Shown here piece by piece: positions 22,703 through 30,907 of a stretch of 34,555 nucleotides of DNA. This DNA is from Gammaproteobacteria bacterium (lineage in GTDB: Bacteria > Pseudomonadota > Gammaproteobacteria > Pseudomonadales > Azotimanducaceae). The position numbers and the translations under genes were made by a program. The notes under the pieces are model-generated. The model saw only the letters and a program-made list of their open reading frames with translations, was not told the origin of the DNA and did not search any database. Each line of letters starts with the position of its first letter. Position 1 is the stretch's first letter. The DNA is taken from contig JAPOTD010000003.1 of assembly GCA_026709365.1 (NCBI GenBank), positions 12,651 through 47,205 on the forward strand. The letters are read 5' to 3'.

Positions 22703-22714
22703 ATTGTGTACAAT
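22703..22714. promoter_or_regulatory. Palindrome ATTGTGTACAAT, candidate operator
   Basis: Arms ATTGT/ACAAT with a 2-base centre, 119 bases upstream of the TonB receptor start. The shape resembles operators of GntR/FadR-type repressors (TTGTATACAA-like). It sits in an AT-rich patch unusual for this window. No GntR gene is present nearby. Confidence 0.35.
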
Positions 22715-22726
22715 CGTTATGGAAAT

Positions 22727-22951
22727 TAGGAACTTCCCGCTGTTCCAGCCGGTGCTTGAGGGTCTTTTGGCAGGCACCGCCAAATGCAGCCATCGGCTGG
22801 TCAGGGCTTGTCGCGAGCTTCCTGCCCGGCCCGCCGAAGCGCAGGGCGCAGGCGGCTTCCCAAAGAGCCAAAGCTCGTGCGCAGGAGCGGTGTTTCGCGC
22901 CCCGTGAGGACGTGGAACCGCCTAAACGAACGGGCCTTGATCAGTGGCTCC
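22727..22951. mobile_element. Decayed MITE-like element related to element 1
   Basis: Read on the minus strand from 22951, the sequence (CTGATCAAG, then CCCGTTCGTT and AG) matches the inner part of element 1's left end with few mismatches. The interior has a hairpin TTTGGC/GCCAAA at 22766-22784 with a 7-base loop, in the place of the GTGTGG/CCACAC hairpin of elements 1 and 2 and sharing the GCCTGCC string. The other end (TTAGGAAC...TTCCCG from 22727) is only a rough match, so that boundary is uncertain. Confidence 0.4.
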
Positions 22952-22954
22952 CCT

Positions 22955-22980
22955 CCCTGGCGGCTTCGCGCCGCTCAGGG
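22955..22980 (-). terminator. Hairpin downstream of the beta-lactamase-fold gene
   Basis: CCCT-g-GCGGC pairs with GCCGC-tc-AGGG around loop TTCGC, beginning 11 bases after the stop at 22992. No U-tract follows, so it may be a weak terminator or part of the adjoining repeat. Confidence 0.35.
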
Positions 22981-22991
22981 CAGGGGCGTGG

Positions 22992-24116
22992 CTAGAGGCA
23001 CTCGTAGAGGGCTTCGCCGAGGCTTAGGCCGCGTGGGTCGCCCAATATGTGGTTGTCCATTCGATTCATGACGTAGGAGAAGCACAGACGGGCGTCGGTG
23101 TCGATGACGATGGTGGAGCCGCCTGCCCCGCCCCACCACAGGATGCTTGGGTTCGGGCTCATGGTGATCGCATCGCTGCCCGTCGAGTAGCCCATGCCGT
23201 AGCGCACGTGGAAGCCAAGCACCGCATCGATGCCGTCGGTCTGCTCGGTGAAGGCCGTTCGGCAGCCCTCGGCCGACAGCAGCTCCTTGCCGAAGGCGCG
23301 GCCACCGTTGGCCATGGCGGTTTGCGCCCGCACCACCGAACGGGCGTTGCCGTGGCCGTTGGCGGCCGGAATCTCCGCTTGGCGCCAGCCGGGGGTGTTG
23401 ACCGCATCGATGACGTCGATGTTGGAGAACACCCGGCCCGGTATGGTGTCCGGGTCCGCCTCCAAAAGCGGGGCGGGCTCCGCGAACGGGATCATTTCCG
23501 CAATCCGGTCGAAGTGGCCGGTGCCGGTGCCGATGTGGAAGTCCGCGCCCACCGCGTCCGCGACTTCGGCCTTGAAGAAGGCGCCGAAGGATGCGCCGGT
23601 GATGCGCCGCACCACTTCGCCGATGAGGTAGCCTTGGGTGATGGCGTGGTAGCCGCTCTGGCTGCCTGGCGGCCACCAGGGCGCTTGGCCCGCCAGGTCG
23701 GCACAGGCCAAGGACCAGTCGTAGTGCTCCTGGGCGGAGAAGTGGCGGCTGAAGCCGGGCACCCCCGCGGAGTGCGCCAGCAAGTGCTTCACCAGCACGC
23801 CCTCCTTGCCGTTGGCGGCGAACTCCGGCCAGTAGTCGGCCACCGGCGCATCGAGGTTCAACTGCCCCCGGTCGGCCAGCATCAAGGCCGTGATGAAGGT
23901 CATGGTCTTGGTGGTGGAGAACACGTTGACGATGGTGTCCTCGGCCCAAGGCCGGGTGCGCCCGGCGTCCTGGTGGCCGCCCCAGATGTCCACCACGTAC
24001 TCGCCCTCCAGGGTGGCCGCGAAGCTGGCGCCCACGTCCCCGCGTTCGGTGAAGTTGCGTTCAAACGCATCGCGCACCCGCTCGAAGCGGGGGTCGCAAA
24101 AGCCTCCAATGTTCAT
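22992..24116 (-). CDS. Serine hydrolase, class C beta-lactamase/EstB-like
   Basis: 374 residues from an ATG with GGAGG upstream. Penicillin-binding-protein-like esterases of this group cleave small esters and sometimes beta-lactams. Active-site motifs: VNVFSTTKTM (Ser67-x-x-Lys70), SGYHAITQGYLIGEVVRRIT (Tyr156 as catalytic base) and the C-terminal WWGGAGGS strand in place of the KTG box, typical of EstB-type esterases. HLLAHSAGVPGF is also diagnostic of the family. There is no signal peptide, so it is probably cytoplasmic and more likely an esterase than a resistance enzyme. It lies upstream of the receptor operon on the same strand but separated by about 400 bases. Confidence 0.9.
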   Translation of the reverse strand: MNIGGFCDPRFERVRDAFERNFTERGDVGASFAATLEGEYVVDIWGGHQDAGRTRPWAEDTIVNVFSTTKTMTFITALMLADRGQLNLDAPVADYWPEFAANGKEGVLVKHLLAHSAGVPGFSRHFSAQEHYDWSLACADLAGQAPWWPPGSQSGYHAITQGYLIGEVVRRITGASFGAFFKAEVADAVGADFHIGTGTGHFDRIAEMIPFAEPAPLLEADPDTIPGRVFSNIDVIDAVNTPGWRQAEIPAANGHGNARSVVRAQTAMANGGRAFGKELLSAEGCRTAFTEQTDGIDAVLGFHVRYGMGYSTGSDAITMSPNPSILWWGGAGGSTIVIDTDARLCFSYVMNRMDNHILGDPRGLSLGEALYECL

Positions 24117-24197
24117 GCTCCCTCCTTTGGAACTTCGCAAACTTCCGTCCAGCCGTTCGGCGAGGCCGCGGTCCGGATTTCCATGACCGGCACTCCC

Positions 24198-24413
24198 CTA
24201 CCCTGCCAAATCCGGCTTCGGCCCTTCCAATTCGCTGCCCATGAACTCATCGACTTCGCTGCCCGGAATGACATGTCCCTCGCTGGCCCAATCACCGAGG
24301 TCGATCAGCTTGCAGCGTTCGGAGCAAAACGGGCGGGAAGGATTTTGGATGGTCCACTTGGCGGCCTTTCCGCAGTTCGGGCAGGCGACTATGCGCGGGG
24401 TTCCTTCGGTCAT
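24198..24413 (-). CDS. yacG: DNA gyrase inhibitor YacG
   Basis: 71 residues. YacG is a small zinc-finger protein that binds GyrB and inhibits DNA gyrase; it is common in proteobacteria. The four zinc ligands are Cys11 and Cys14 ([12 protein letters not shown]) and Cys30 and Cys34 ([18 protein letters not shown]). The acidic tail ([16 protein letters not shown]) is also usual. AAGGTGAG directly precedes the ATG. In many genomes it sits beside coaE and zapD; here neither is nearby, so its genomic location is unusual. Confidence 0.95.
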   Translation of the reverse strand: MTEGTPRIVACPNCGKAAKWTIQNPSRPFCSERCKLIDLGDWASEGHVIPGSEVDEFMGSELEGPKPDLAG

Positions 24414-24536
24414 CTCACCTTCTCACCGTCCGTGAAAAACGGGCACGCGCTTCCCCGGCAACGTCCCGCCGGGCTCTTGTTGAGGCAACGGCAGCCGCGC
24501 CTACGCCATCGGCGGATTGGCGAATGACCGCGGCGC

Positions 24537-26087
24537 TCATGCCCGCTCCACATCAAAGGCGGTGAGGTTGCGCTGCTCACGGCTGAACTCCACGCCAACC
24601 AAGTGGATGCGCTTGCCGCCCCGCCGGTATTTGTCAGCATACCCGCGCGCCTTCAACTGGGCGAGCGCGGAACCTTGGGGCGCTGCCTCGCTGACTTTGA
24701 ACTCGAACAGGAAAACGCGCTCGCCGAGCAGCACCGCCATGTCCAGGCGCCCGTGGCTGGTGGCGTCCTCGGCGCGGACATCCAAGCCGGCCGCCGCGAA
24801 GCTGGCATAGAACACGCTGGCGTAATAGCCCTCGAAATGAGCCATGTTGTTATTGACGTGCCAATTGTAGGGAATGCCCGACAGCAGCGTCCGCAGCAGG
24901 GCCTCCAAGCCCGCAAAATCCTCGGCCTCCAGCAGGCCGCGCAGGGGAGCGGCGGAGACCAGCCGATGCGCGGCAGCGGGCAGCATGGCTTTGAGCAAAC
25001 TGTCGTTGAGGCTCTGCCGCACTTCCCGGTTCGGGTAGCCTAGCCGGAAGAAGGGCTGACCGTCGCGATCCTCCACGTCGGCTATGGTGAGGTAGCCGGT
25101 TTGAAAAAGCAGCGCCTCCAACGCGATGTCATCCACGTCAAACGACGACAACAACGCGTTGGTGCCGCGCAGGCCTTCGAGATTTGCCGCGCCAACACCC
25201 TGTTCGAGCAGCGTCTTGACCAAAAATGAGGGTGTGCCGGTCTCGAACCAATGGGCGTCAAACGTGCGCCGCTTGAAGAGCAGAAGAACGTCGAACGGGT
25301 TGTAAACCTTGTCGGTGCCCGACCAGGAGTAGCCGTTGTACCATTCCCGAATCGCAGCCGCATCCAGCCCGGCAAGCTCCGGCGCAAACACGGTTTCCAA
25401 ATCCTGCTGGGTGTAGCCGCAAATGGTCGAGTAGCGCGGATCAAGGCTGATGTCGAGCAGATTGTTCAGGCCCGAGAACAGGCTCACCTTGGAGAACTTG
25501 CTCACCCCGGCCAGGAAGGTCAGCTTGATTTGCGCATCGTTGAACTTGATGGTCGAGTAGAGCCCGCGCAGGATTTCGCGATTGGCCCTAGCCAGCTCCG
25601 GGTTGTCCAGCGCATCCAAAACGGGCTTGTCGTACTCATCCACCAACACCACCACCCGCTGGCCGGTCTTCTCGCACAAGGCCCTCACCAAGTGGCGGAA
25701 GCGAATGGCCGGACGCTCGTAGCGCGCCACGATGCCGGTCTGCCTTTCGAGAGCATCCAACTGGGCCGCCAAGTCGTCCTCCAAGTCGCCCGGCGCGCTG
25801 AAGCTCGCACCGCTGAAGTCGAGCCGCACCACCGGGTGGCGTACGGACCAATCCCATCGGCCATGCGCCTCAAGGCCCGCGAACAGTTCCTCGCTGCCCT
25901 CGAAAAGCTCCTTGAGCATGTCCAGGAACAGGCTCTTGCCGAACCGCCGGGGGCGGGAGAGGAAGAGATGCTTGGCGTCGCCCGCCAAGCGCAGCGCGTG
26001 GCCTGTTTTATCGACGTAGTAGCATCCGTCCTCCCGAATCCTGCGAAAGGTTTGGATGCCGATGGGCAGTGTGCGTTTCGCTTCCAT
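24537..26087 (-). CDS. AAA-ATPase-like / PD-(D/E)XK nuclease protein (PF09820-PF08011)
   Basis: 516 residues. The N-terminal half is the AAA-ATPase-like domain (PF09820): LPIGIQTFRRIREDGCYYVD, LFLSRPRRFGKSLFLDML (P-loop variant RRFGKS, 47-52), VVVLVDEYDKPVLDAL (Walker B) and FLAGVSKFSKVSLFSGLNNL. The C-terminal domain (about 380-510) has a PD-(D/E)XK signature: GRLDMAVLLGERVFLFEFK (Asp, Glu, Lys). This family is abundant and variable in Bacteroides, chlorobi and symbionts; a defence or mobile-element role has been suggested but is unproven. It starts 15 bp after the MBL-fold gene and may share its transcript. Its start has no strong ribosome site. Confidence 0.88.
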   Translation of the reverse strand: MEAKRTLPIGIQTFRRIREDGCYYVDKTGHALRLAGDAKHLFLSRPRRFGKSLFLDMLKELFEGSEELFAGLEAHGRWDWSVRHPVVRLDFSGASFSAPGDLEDDLAAQLDALERQTGIVARYERPAIRFRHLVRALCEKTGQRVVVLVDEYDKPVLDALDNPELARANREILRGLYSTIKFNDAQIKLTFLAGVSKFSKVSLFSGLNNLLDISLDPRYSTICGYTQQDLETVFAPELAGLDAAAIREWYNGYSWSGTDKVYNPFDVLLLFKRRTFDAHWFETGTPSFLVKTLLEQGVGAANLEGLRGTNALLSSFDVDDIALEALLFQTGYLTIADVEDRDGQPFFRLGYPNREVRQSLNDSLLKAMLPAAAHRLVSAAPLRGLLEAEDFAGLEALLRTLLSGIPYNWHVNNNMAHFEGYYASVFYASFAAAGLDVRAEDATSHGRLDMAVLLGERVFLFEFKVSEAAPQGSALAQLKARGYADKYRRGGKRIHLVGVEFSREQRNLTAFDVERA

Positions 26088-26102
26088 GAAGACGCCCCAA
26101 GG

Positions 26103-26789
26103 CTAGCCCATGAACATCCGCCAAGTCGCCATGTCCTTGACCGCAAGGTAGGTGTTCTGACGCCGGGTTTCGCCCATGGTGGCACTGGGGACGTGGCCGT
26201 AGTTGTGGCCCGGCAGCAGCAGCGTGTCGTCCGGCAGGTCCTTGAGCTTCTGCAGGCTGCGGTACATGTCCTCGGAATTGGAGCCGGGCAGGTCCACCCG
26301 TCCGCAGCCGTTGATGAACAGGGTGTCGCCCGAAACCAGCGTGTTGCGGATGCGGAAGCACTGCGAACCCGGGGTGTGGCCCGGCGTGTGCAGGAACTCG
26401 ACCTCCACCTCGCCGACCTTGAGCACGTCGCCGGAATCCACCGCCGCGATGTCGCTGTCCGACAGCCCGGTGACCTTCTTCACGCCGCTCGCTTCCGCAC
26501 GATGCGCATAGGCCTTAACCGGGCTTTTGGCCATCAGCTCGGCCAAGCCCTCGATTTGGTTGCGGGCGAACGAACCGCCGATGTGGTCAGGATGGTAGTG
26601 GGTGACCAGGGCGCCGGTGAGTTGGTAGTCCTTTTCCGCCACATGCGCAAGCAGGCGGTCGATGTCCCAAGCCGGATCGACGATGACCACCTCGCGGGTC
26701 GAGCGGCAGCCCACCAAGTAGGTGAAATTCCGCATCGGGCCGATCTCGATCTGCTCGATGATGAGTTCGCTGTCTTCGGTCCAAGGCAT
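26103..26789 (-). CDS. MBL-fold hydrolase (glyoxalase II / persulfide dioxygenase-like)
   Basis: 228 residues of the metallo-beta-lactamase fold. Metal ligands are visible in ALVTHYHPDHIGGSF (THxHxDH motif), EFLHTPGHTPGSQCFRI (third-position His) and SGDTLFINGCGRVDLPGSNS (Asp), then LLPGHNYG (last His). GCGRxDLPGSxxxxMYxSLQK is characteristic of glyoxalase-II relatives and ETHE1-type persulfide dioxygenases, which hydrolyse S-D-lactoylglutathione or oxidise glutathione persulfide. The fold alone does not decide between them. The N-terminus is MRNFTYLVGCRSTREVVIVD. The gene precedes the AAA-ATPase-like gene by 15 bp. Confidence 0.88.
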   Translation of the reverse strand: MPWTEDSELIIEQIEIGPMRNFTYLVGCRSTREVVIVDPAWDIDRLLAHVAEKDYQLTGALVTHYHPDHIGGSFARNQIEGLAELMAKSPVKAYAHRAEASGVKKVTGLSDSDIAAVDSGDVLKVGEVEVEFLHTPGHTPGSQCFRIRNTLVSGDTLFINGCGRVDLPGSNSEDMYRSLQKLKDLPDDTLLLPGHNYGHVPSATMGETRRQNTYLAVKDMATWRMFMG

Positions 26790-26819
26790 GTGGCGCTCCT
26801 ATCAAAGAGTATCAAGCCA

Positions 26820-27638
26820 TTATCCATCGAGTTCGGTCAACCGCTTGACCGCCTTCTCATGCAGCGCGCGGCCGACGGCATTCTCGGCCGGCAGCGCGAT
26901 CGCTCGGTTGAGCAGTTCGCGCGCCCGCTCCCGGTGGCGCCTGGGATTGATGGCCAACAGCCCCTTGGCGTACTCGTAGTGCGCCTCCTTGAAATCCGGC
27001 GCGAGCTTCAGCGCTTGGTCGAAGTGGGCGATGGCTTGCTTGGCGGTTGCGCCGTATGCGATCCGGGCGATCATCCGTCCCGCGCCGTCAATGACCCCCG
27101 CATGCCAAGAACCCAAGCCGAGGACGGCTTCCGCAAAGCCGGGATCCAGCTCAAGGGCCTTTTCCATGCCCTCCCGCACCCGGCCGACATAGCCCCGCGC
27201 CTTAAGCGGCCCCAAGGTTTCCGCATAGAGGCCGACAGCTTGCGCGGCCTGAAAATGCGCCCTGGCATTGGCGCCATCCAGGCGAATGGCTTGCTCGCCA
27301 AGGCGCATGGCCCTTTCGTAAAGCGCCCGCCGGTCGGCCTTTGCCGCAACGTAGGTGCCGTGTCTTTCCACGCTCTCCGACGCCAGCACGTAGCCGTCGG
27401 CGTTGCCGGCCGCCTCAGCAAGCTCCGCCGCCTCCAAAAAACGTCCTTCCGCATAAGCAAGACCCGCTGCTGAGAGTGGATCCGCATGGGTTGCGCCAAC
27501 CGCTGAAAGCGCTAGGGCAAACGCCAAGGACGGGGCGACCCTGAAGGCCGCCGCATAGACCCCAGCAACCCAAAGGACGGGCGATTTGCCCTTGGGCGGC
27601 CGCACGGCGCTGGACAGGGGCAAGCTGGAGGCTCTCAC
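26820..27638 (-). CDS. TPR-repeat exported protein
   Basis: 272 residues from a GTG; no ATG is available near the N-terminus. A hydrophobic segment (VAPSLAFALALSAVGATHA) ends in a signal-peptidase-like A-x-A before residue 55, so export is likely, though the long basic leader suggests the true start may be downstream. The rest consists of tetratricopeptide-like helical pairs: AGLAYAEGRFLEAAELAEAA, YERAMRLGEQAIRLDGANAR, MEKALELDPGFAEAVLGLGS, HFDQALKLAPDFKEAHYEYA and ARELLNRAIALPAENAVGRA. The layout resembles RMD1-type TPR proteins. Role unknown; probably a protein-interaction scaffold in the periplasm. Confidence 0.75.
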   Translation of the reverse strand: MRASSLPLSSAVRPPKGKSPVLWVAGVYAAAFRVAPSLAFALALSAVGATHADPLSAAGLAYAEGRFLEAAELAEAAGNADGYVLASESVERHGTYVAAKADRRALYERAMRLGEQAIRLDGANARAHFQAAQAVGLYAETLGPLKARGYVGRVREGMEKALELDPGFAEAVLGLGSWHAGVIDGAGRMIARIAYGATAKQAIAHFDQALKLAPDFKEAHYEYAKGLLAINPRRHRERARELLNRAIALPAENAVGRALHEKAVKRLTELDG

Positions 27639-27714
27639 ATCCCACCAAACGGATAGCCGGAGGGCCGGAGCTTACCCAATCTACCAAGCCGGTTTGCGAG
27701 AGGGAGCCAGCGCG

Positions 27715-28731
27715 CTAACTGTTAATCCGGATCACCTCGTGGATGATGCACAGCGGAATCGGGCCGAACGCAAGCACATAGCCCACGGGTTGCAGCACAT
27801 TTTCCACCGCGACCGGAAGGCGTTTTCCGGACAGCCATTCGCCTGCCGCGGTGAGCATGGCCAACCCATCGACTATGGGCCCAGGCAGCAGGTTGATCAG
27901 CCCAAAGCCCAATGAAAACAGCGCCAACAGCTTGAGGTAATCGCCGACGCCGAGCTCGCCCCCATCGAGGCCGAGCTGGGTCAACTGCAAACCGCCGCCG
28001 AAGTTGAGCACGCTCATGGAGCCGAACACCATCTTGAAGCCGCTCATCGCCGTGGACCAGAACATCCTTACGGTATCCCAAGCGGCGGCGGCGACTCCGC
28101 CGAACAACGAGGCGCGGGCGCCGCTTGATGCGTCCGGGCGGATGCCCAGATAGCCAAAGGCATCGACTTGCGCCACATCCGACTGCCATTCGGAAACGTC
28201 AAAGCCGAATTGGAGCCGCTCACCGTCGCGCTGCACTTCAAGCGCCAAGTTGTCCGTGTCGCCAACGAAGTCCACCATGCGCAGGCCCACGTCCGGCCAG
28301 GTTTCCGCACTGCTTCCGTCAACAGCCACTATCCGGTCGCCGGCGCGCATTCCCGCTTGGTACGCCCGGCCATCCCCATCCACCGCAGCCACCACCGCCG
28401 CGGAAGGCGTGTTGAATCCAATGTAGGCCACTGCCAGCAGCAGAAAGGTTGCGAGGAAATTGCTGCCAGGACCGGCGGAAGCCACCAACAGGCGCCGAAA
28501 GGCCGGAAACTCCCGGAAAACCCGTTCATCCGACTGCATGGCGGCAACGGGCAACAGCCCGAACACGAATTCCGTGCCGCCGCGGCTGGTCTTGCGCGCC
28601 AGTGCCGGGCCCACTCCCACCTGCATCGTGGGGATGGGCATCCCCGTCAGCTTGGCCGCGAGGAGATGGCCGAATTCATGGACATAGTTGAATAGAACGA
28701 CTGCAACCAAAAACGTAAGGATCACTTCCAT
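27715..28731 (-). CDS. Site-2 metalloprotease (M50 family, RseP-like, compact)
   Basis: 338 residues from an ATG with AGGAGG 7 bases upstream. Members cut transmembrane anti-sigma factors or other membrane proteins within the bilayer. The active site HEFGH (18-22) lies in the first transmembrane helix (TFLVAVVLFNYVHEFGHLLA). A PDZ-like domain spans about 112-180 (AYQAGMRAGDRIVAVDGSSA). The second metal motif is NLLPGPIVDG (280-289), the NPxPxLDG equivalent. E. coli RseP has about 450 residues and two PDZ domains; this form has one. There is no dxr, bamA or cdsA neighbour, unlike housekeeping rseP, so it is likely an accessory paralogue. Confidence 0.9.
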   Translation of the reverse strand: MEVILTFLVAVVLFNYVHEFGHLLAAKLTGMPIPTMQVGVGPALARKTSRGGTEFVFGLLPVAAMQSDERVFREFPAFRRLLVASAGPGSNFLATFLLLAVAYIGFNTPSAAVVAAVDGDGRAYQAGMRAGDRIVAVDGSSAETWPDVGLRMVDFVGDTDNLALEVQRDGERLQFGFDVSEWQSDVAQVDAFGYLGIRPDASSGARASLFGGVAAAAWDTVRMFWSTAMSGFKMVFGSMSVLNFGGGLQLTQLGLDGGELGVGDYLKLLALFSLGFGLINLLPGPIVDGLAMLTAAGEWLSGKRLPVAVENVLQPVGYVLAFGPIPLCIIHEVIRINS

Positions 28732-28825
28732 GGCAAGCCTCCTCCCTTGGGCTTGTTCAAACGAACCGGGCAGACGACACGCAGGCAACCTGCCCGGACA
28801 TGGCGCCACCGACGCACGTCAACTC

Positions 28826-30820
28826 TCAAACCGCGTGGCGCAAGGCCCGCACATGGAACTTGAGATTCTTTCGCGGGGCGTTTGTCGGGAAGGGATTCAG
28901 CTGCAGCTTGTGGTCAGGCGAAGGCAGCTCAAGATCAAAGTGATGGGCGATCAAGAGCACATTGATCGCAATTTGCATGTCGGCCCATCGGTGGCCCAAG
29001 CAGGTGTGCGTACCCAAGCCGTACAGTCCCCAAGCCCCGGCCTTCCTGTGTTCCGACCGCTCAGGCAGGTAACGGTCTATGTCGAAGCGCAGCGGTTCAG
29101 GATAGTTTTCGGCCATGTAGTGGGGGGCTGTGGAACCTATCAGCACACGGGTGCCCGCAGGAATTTCATAGCCTTCCACCACGCAGGCATTCATCACGTT
29201 GCGCATCTGCAGCGGAATGCTCGGATACAGCCGGGAAGACTCCAAAATCAGCCGCCTTGTCACGTCGATGGCTTGCGGCGAATAGTCGCCGGGCTGCGGA
29301 TCGCCATTCTCGAACAGCGCATCGGCCTCAGCCTGCACCCGGCGGTAAATGTCGGGACGCGAGATCATGTTGTAGAGGTGGAACGCCAAGCCGTTGGCCA
29401 TGTAGAGGGCCACGACCAGCGGCATGACCAAGCCGAAGGTCATGTCGGTTTGGGGAAAGAACTGGGGGTCGCTGTTGTGCAGGCTGATCAGGTCGTCCCC
29501 CAGATCCCGGGGCCTGCCCATGCGCCGCGCGGAAGTGTGCGCGGCCTGAATTTTCATTTGCAAGTCATCAATTCCCCTGCGCGTCCGACGCATGCGCGGG
29601 GTCTTGAGCAGGAATCGGGGAAGAACGCGCTGCGCATGCGTGATCTGGGCGCGGTGCATGTAGGCCTGCAGGTCAGCCATGACATCCGAAGCGTCCACGC
29701 CAACAGTGAGTTGGGAGGTTTGGCCGGCCGTAAACTGCCGAAGCCCGTCCACCGCTCCCACCGTAGCGCCTGGCTCCCACGCCCGCAACGCGCTGCGGAC
29801 CTCGCCGTAGAGATCGTCAACGCGCTCCCACAAGCGGCTGAGCGAAAAGGCCGAGCGCTGTGCCTTGCGCATCCGGAAGTGCTCGGCGCCGTCCATGCCC
29901 GGAAGGCTCCTCTGGGCACCGAAAACCTGCTCGAGCCCGGTCATGTACTCCTTGGACCGCAAATGCAGGCGTCCGCGCCGATTGACCCATTCGTTGACCG
30001 CGTTGCCGACCAGGATGACGACCCGCCGTCCAAATGGGAACCTGGCCTCGACCACCGGGCCATAGTCCCGATATATGTCCGCAAAGAACTTCGCGGAGTT
30101 GCCCTCCCGAAGGGACTCCTTGCGCAGCATCGGCAGCCATCTCAATTTCGGGATGGGCTGGGCGGGGCGGCTTGCCAGCGAAAGCTGCAGGCTGCTTTGG
30201 GCAACCGCGACGCCCACCGACCGGCCCACCAAATCCATGTTGCTGATGATCTGGATCCGCTCGCGCGCGGCTTGGTACTCCTCAGGCATGAAAATAAAGC
30301 GGAAAGCATCGCACGCGTTCACCAAGCCAATGAGAATGACGTCGCGCGGATCGGGAATCTCGTCGCTCAACAGCATTTGAATGATCCGCCGCTTGGTCGC
30401 CGCCCGGGACGGCAGCCCAGCGTCCCCTCCCTCGGGCTGCGCAAAGGAAACCTCTCGCGCCAACGACCAGAAGCCGCCCGATTCGTAGGTCAGGATGCCC
30501 TTGGAAGTCAGCCCGTCCAAGGTTTTCTCCAATACCTCATCGGAGGTCGGCGCGTTTTTCTCCACCCAGTACTGAACGGTATTGCGCTGCTCGGGCGTCG
30601 CGGCTATGTTGGCAAGCACCGAATCAAGCAGATCGTCGCCAGTGGGCTTCGCATCCAGCAAAGTCAGCGACTCCATGTCCATGTCGATTCGGTACTCAAG
30701 CGAAAGATCGGCCAGCAACGCGCCGGCAATGGCGCAGGAGAGGTTCCACCCGGCAACCTGCTCCATGTAGCCAGTCTCTTCGTTGAGCAGCATGAGCACG
30801 AGGTCATCAACGAGTTTCAT
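28826..30820 (-). CDS. GPP34 (GOLPH3-like) domain - cytochrome P450 fusion protein
   Basis: 664 residues. Residues 1-200 match the GPP34/GOLPH3 family, which in eukaryotes binds phosphatidylinositol-4-phosphate at the Golgi: VDDLVLMLLNEETGYMEQ, GWNLSCAIAGALLADLSLEY, LLDAKPTGDDLLDSVLANIA and a weak YWVEKNAPTSDEVLEKTLDG. From about 222 a P450 domain follows: IPKLRWLPMLRKE, HFRMRKAQRSAF, the ExxR helix LILESSRLYPS (Glu527-Arg530), PEPLRFDIDRYLPE and the heme loop YGLGTHTCLGHRWA with ligand Cys607. The I-helix (MPLVVALYMANGLAFHLY) lacks the acid-alcohol pair. No stop or frame change lies between the parts. ATG at 30820 is chosen because it begins the GPP34 domain; an in-frame TTG at 30889 adds 23 residues. 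Confidence 0.82.
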   Translation of the reverse strand: MKLVDDLVLMLLNEETGYMEQVAGWNLSCAIAGALLADLSLEYRIDMDMESLTLLDAKPTGDDLLDSVLANIAATPEQRNTVQYWVEKNAPTSDEVLEKTLDGLTSKGILTYESGGFWSLAREVSFAQPEGGDAGLPSRAATKRRIIQMLLSDEIPDPRDVILIGLVNACDAFRFIFMPEEYQAARERIQIISNMDLVGRSVGVAVAQSSLQLSLASRPAQPIPKLRWLPMLRKESLREGNSAKFFADIYRDYGPVVEARFPFGRRVVILVGNAVNEWVNRRGRLHLRSKEYMTGLEQVFGAQRSLPGMDGAEHFRMRKAQRSAFSLSRLWERVDDLYGEVRSALRAWEPGATVGAVDGLRQFTAGQTSQLTVGVDASDVMADLQAYMHRAQITHAQRVLPRFLLKTPRMRRTRRGIDDLQMKIQAAHTSARRMGRPRDLGDDLISLHNSDPQFFPQTDMTFGLVMPLVVALYMANGLAFHLYNMISRPDIYRRVQAEADALFENGDPQPGDYSPQAIDVTRRLILESSRLYPSIPLQMRNVMNACVVEGYEIPAGTRVLIGSTAPHYMAENYPEPLRFDIDRYLPERSEHRKAGAWGLYGLGTHTCLGHRWADMQIAINVLLIAHHFDLELPSPDHKLQLNPFPTNAPRKNLKFHVRALRHAV

Positions 30821-30907
30821 GCGCTGCTTGCTATTCGTTGAATAAGCATGGCCCGCGACCATACCAGCAACTGAAATCGCTGCCAACAAATTTGATCGAG
30901 CAGAAGC

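Larger units (their letters stand above)
22585..22991. other. Regulatory spacer upstream of the receptor operon
   Basis: About 400 bases without a supported gene. It holds a GntR-type palindrome (22703-22714), a decayed copy of MITE-like element 1 (about 22727-22951) and a hairpin downstream of the beta-lactamase-fold gene (22955-22980). The promoter of the seven-gene minus-strand run must lie here, but I cannot place its -10/-35 with confidence. Confidence 0.6.

Noticed and set aside
23049-24527. 492-codon plus-strand open frame
   Set aside because: Antisense to the beta-lactamase-fold and yacG genes, composition as for other shadow frames.
24410-24640. Minus-strand frame ending CRCLNKSPAGRCRGSACPFF just before yacG
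   Set aside because: Its Cys spacing looks zinc-finger-like and its stop overlaps the yacG start (ATGA), but the only ATG is inside the upstream gene and there is no ribosome site or known family. Kept as a curiosity only.
25251-27473. 740-codon plus-strand open frame
   Set aside because: Antisense to the AAA-ATPase-like, MBL and TPR genes, all of which have clear motifs on the minus strand.
28688-30841. 717-codon plus-strand open frame
   Set aside because: Antisense to the P450 fusion, whose heme and ExxR motifs prove the minus strand is coding.
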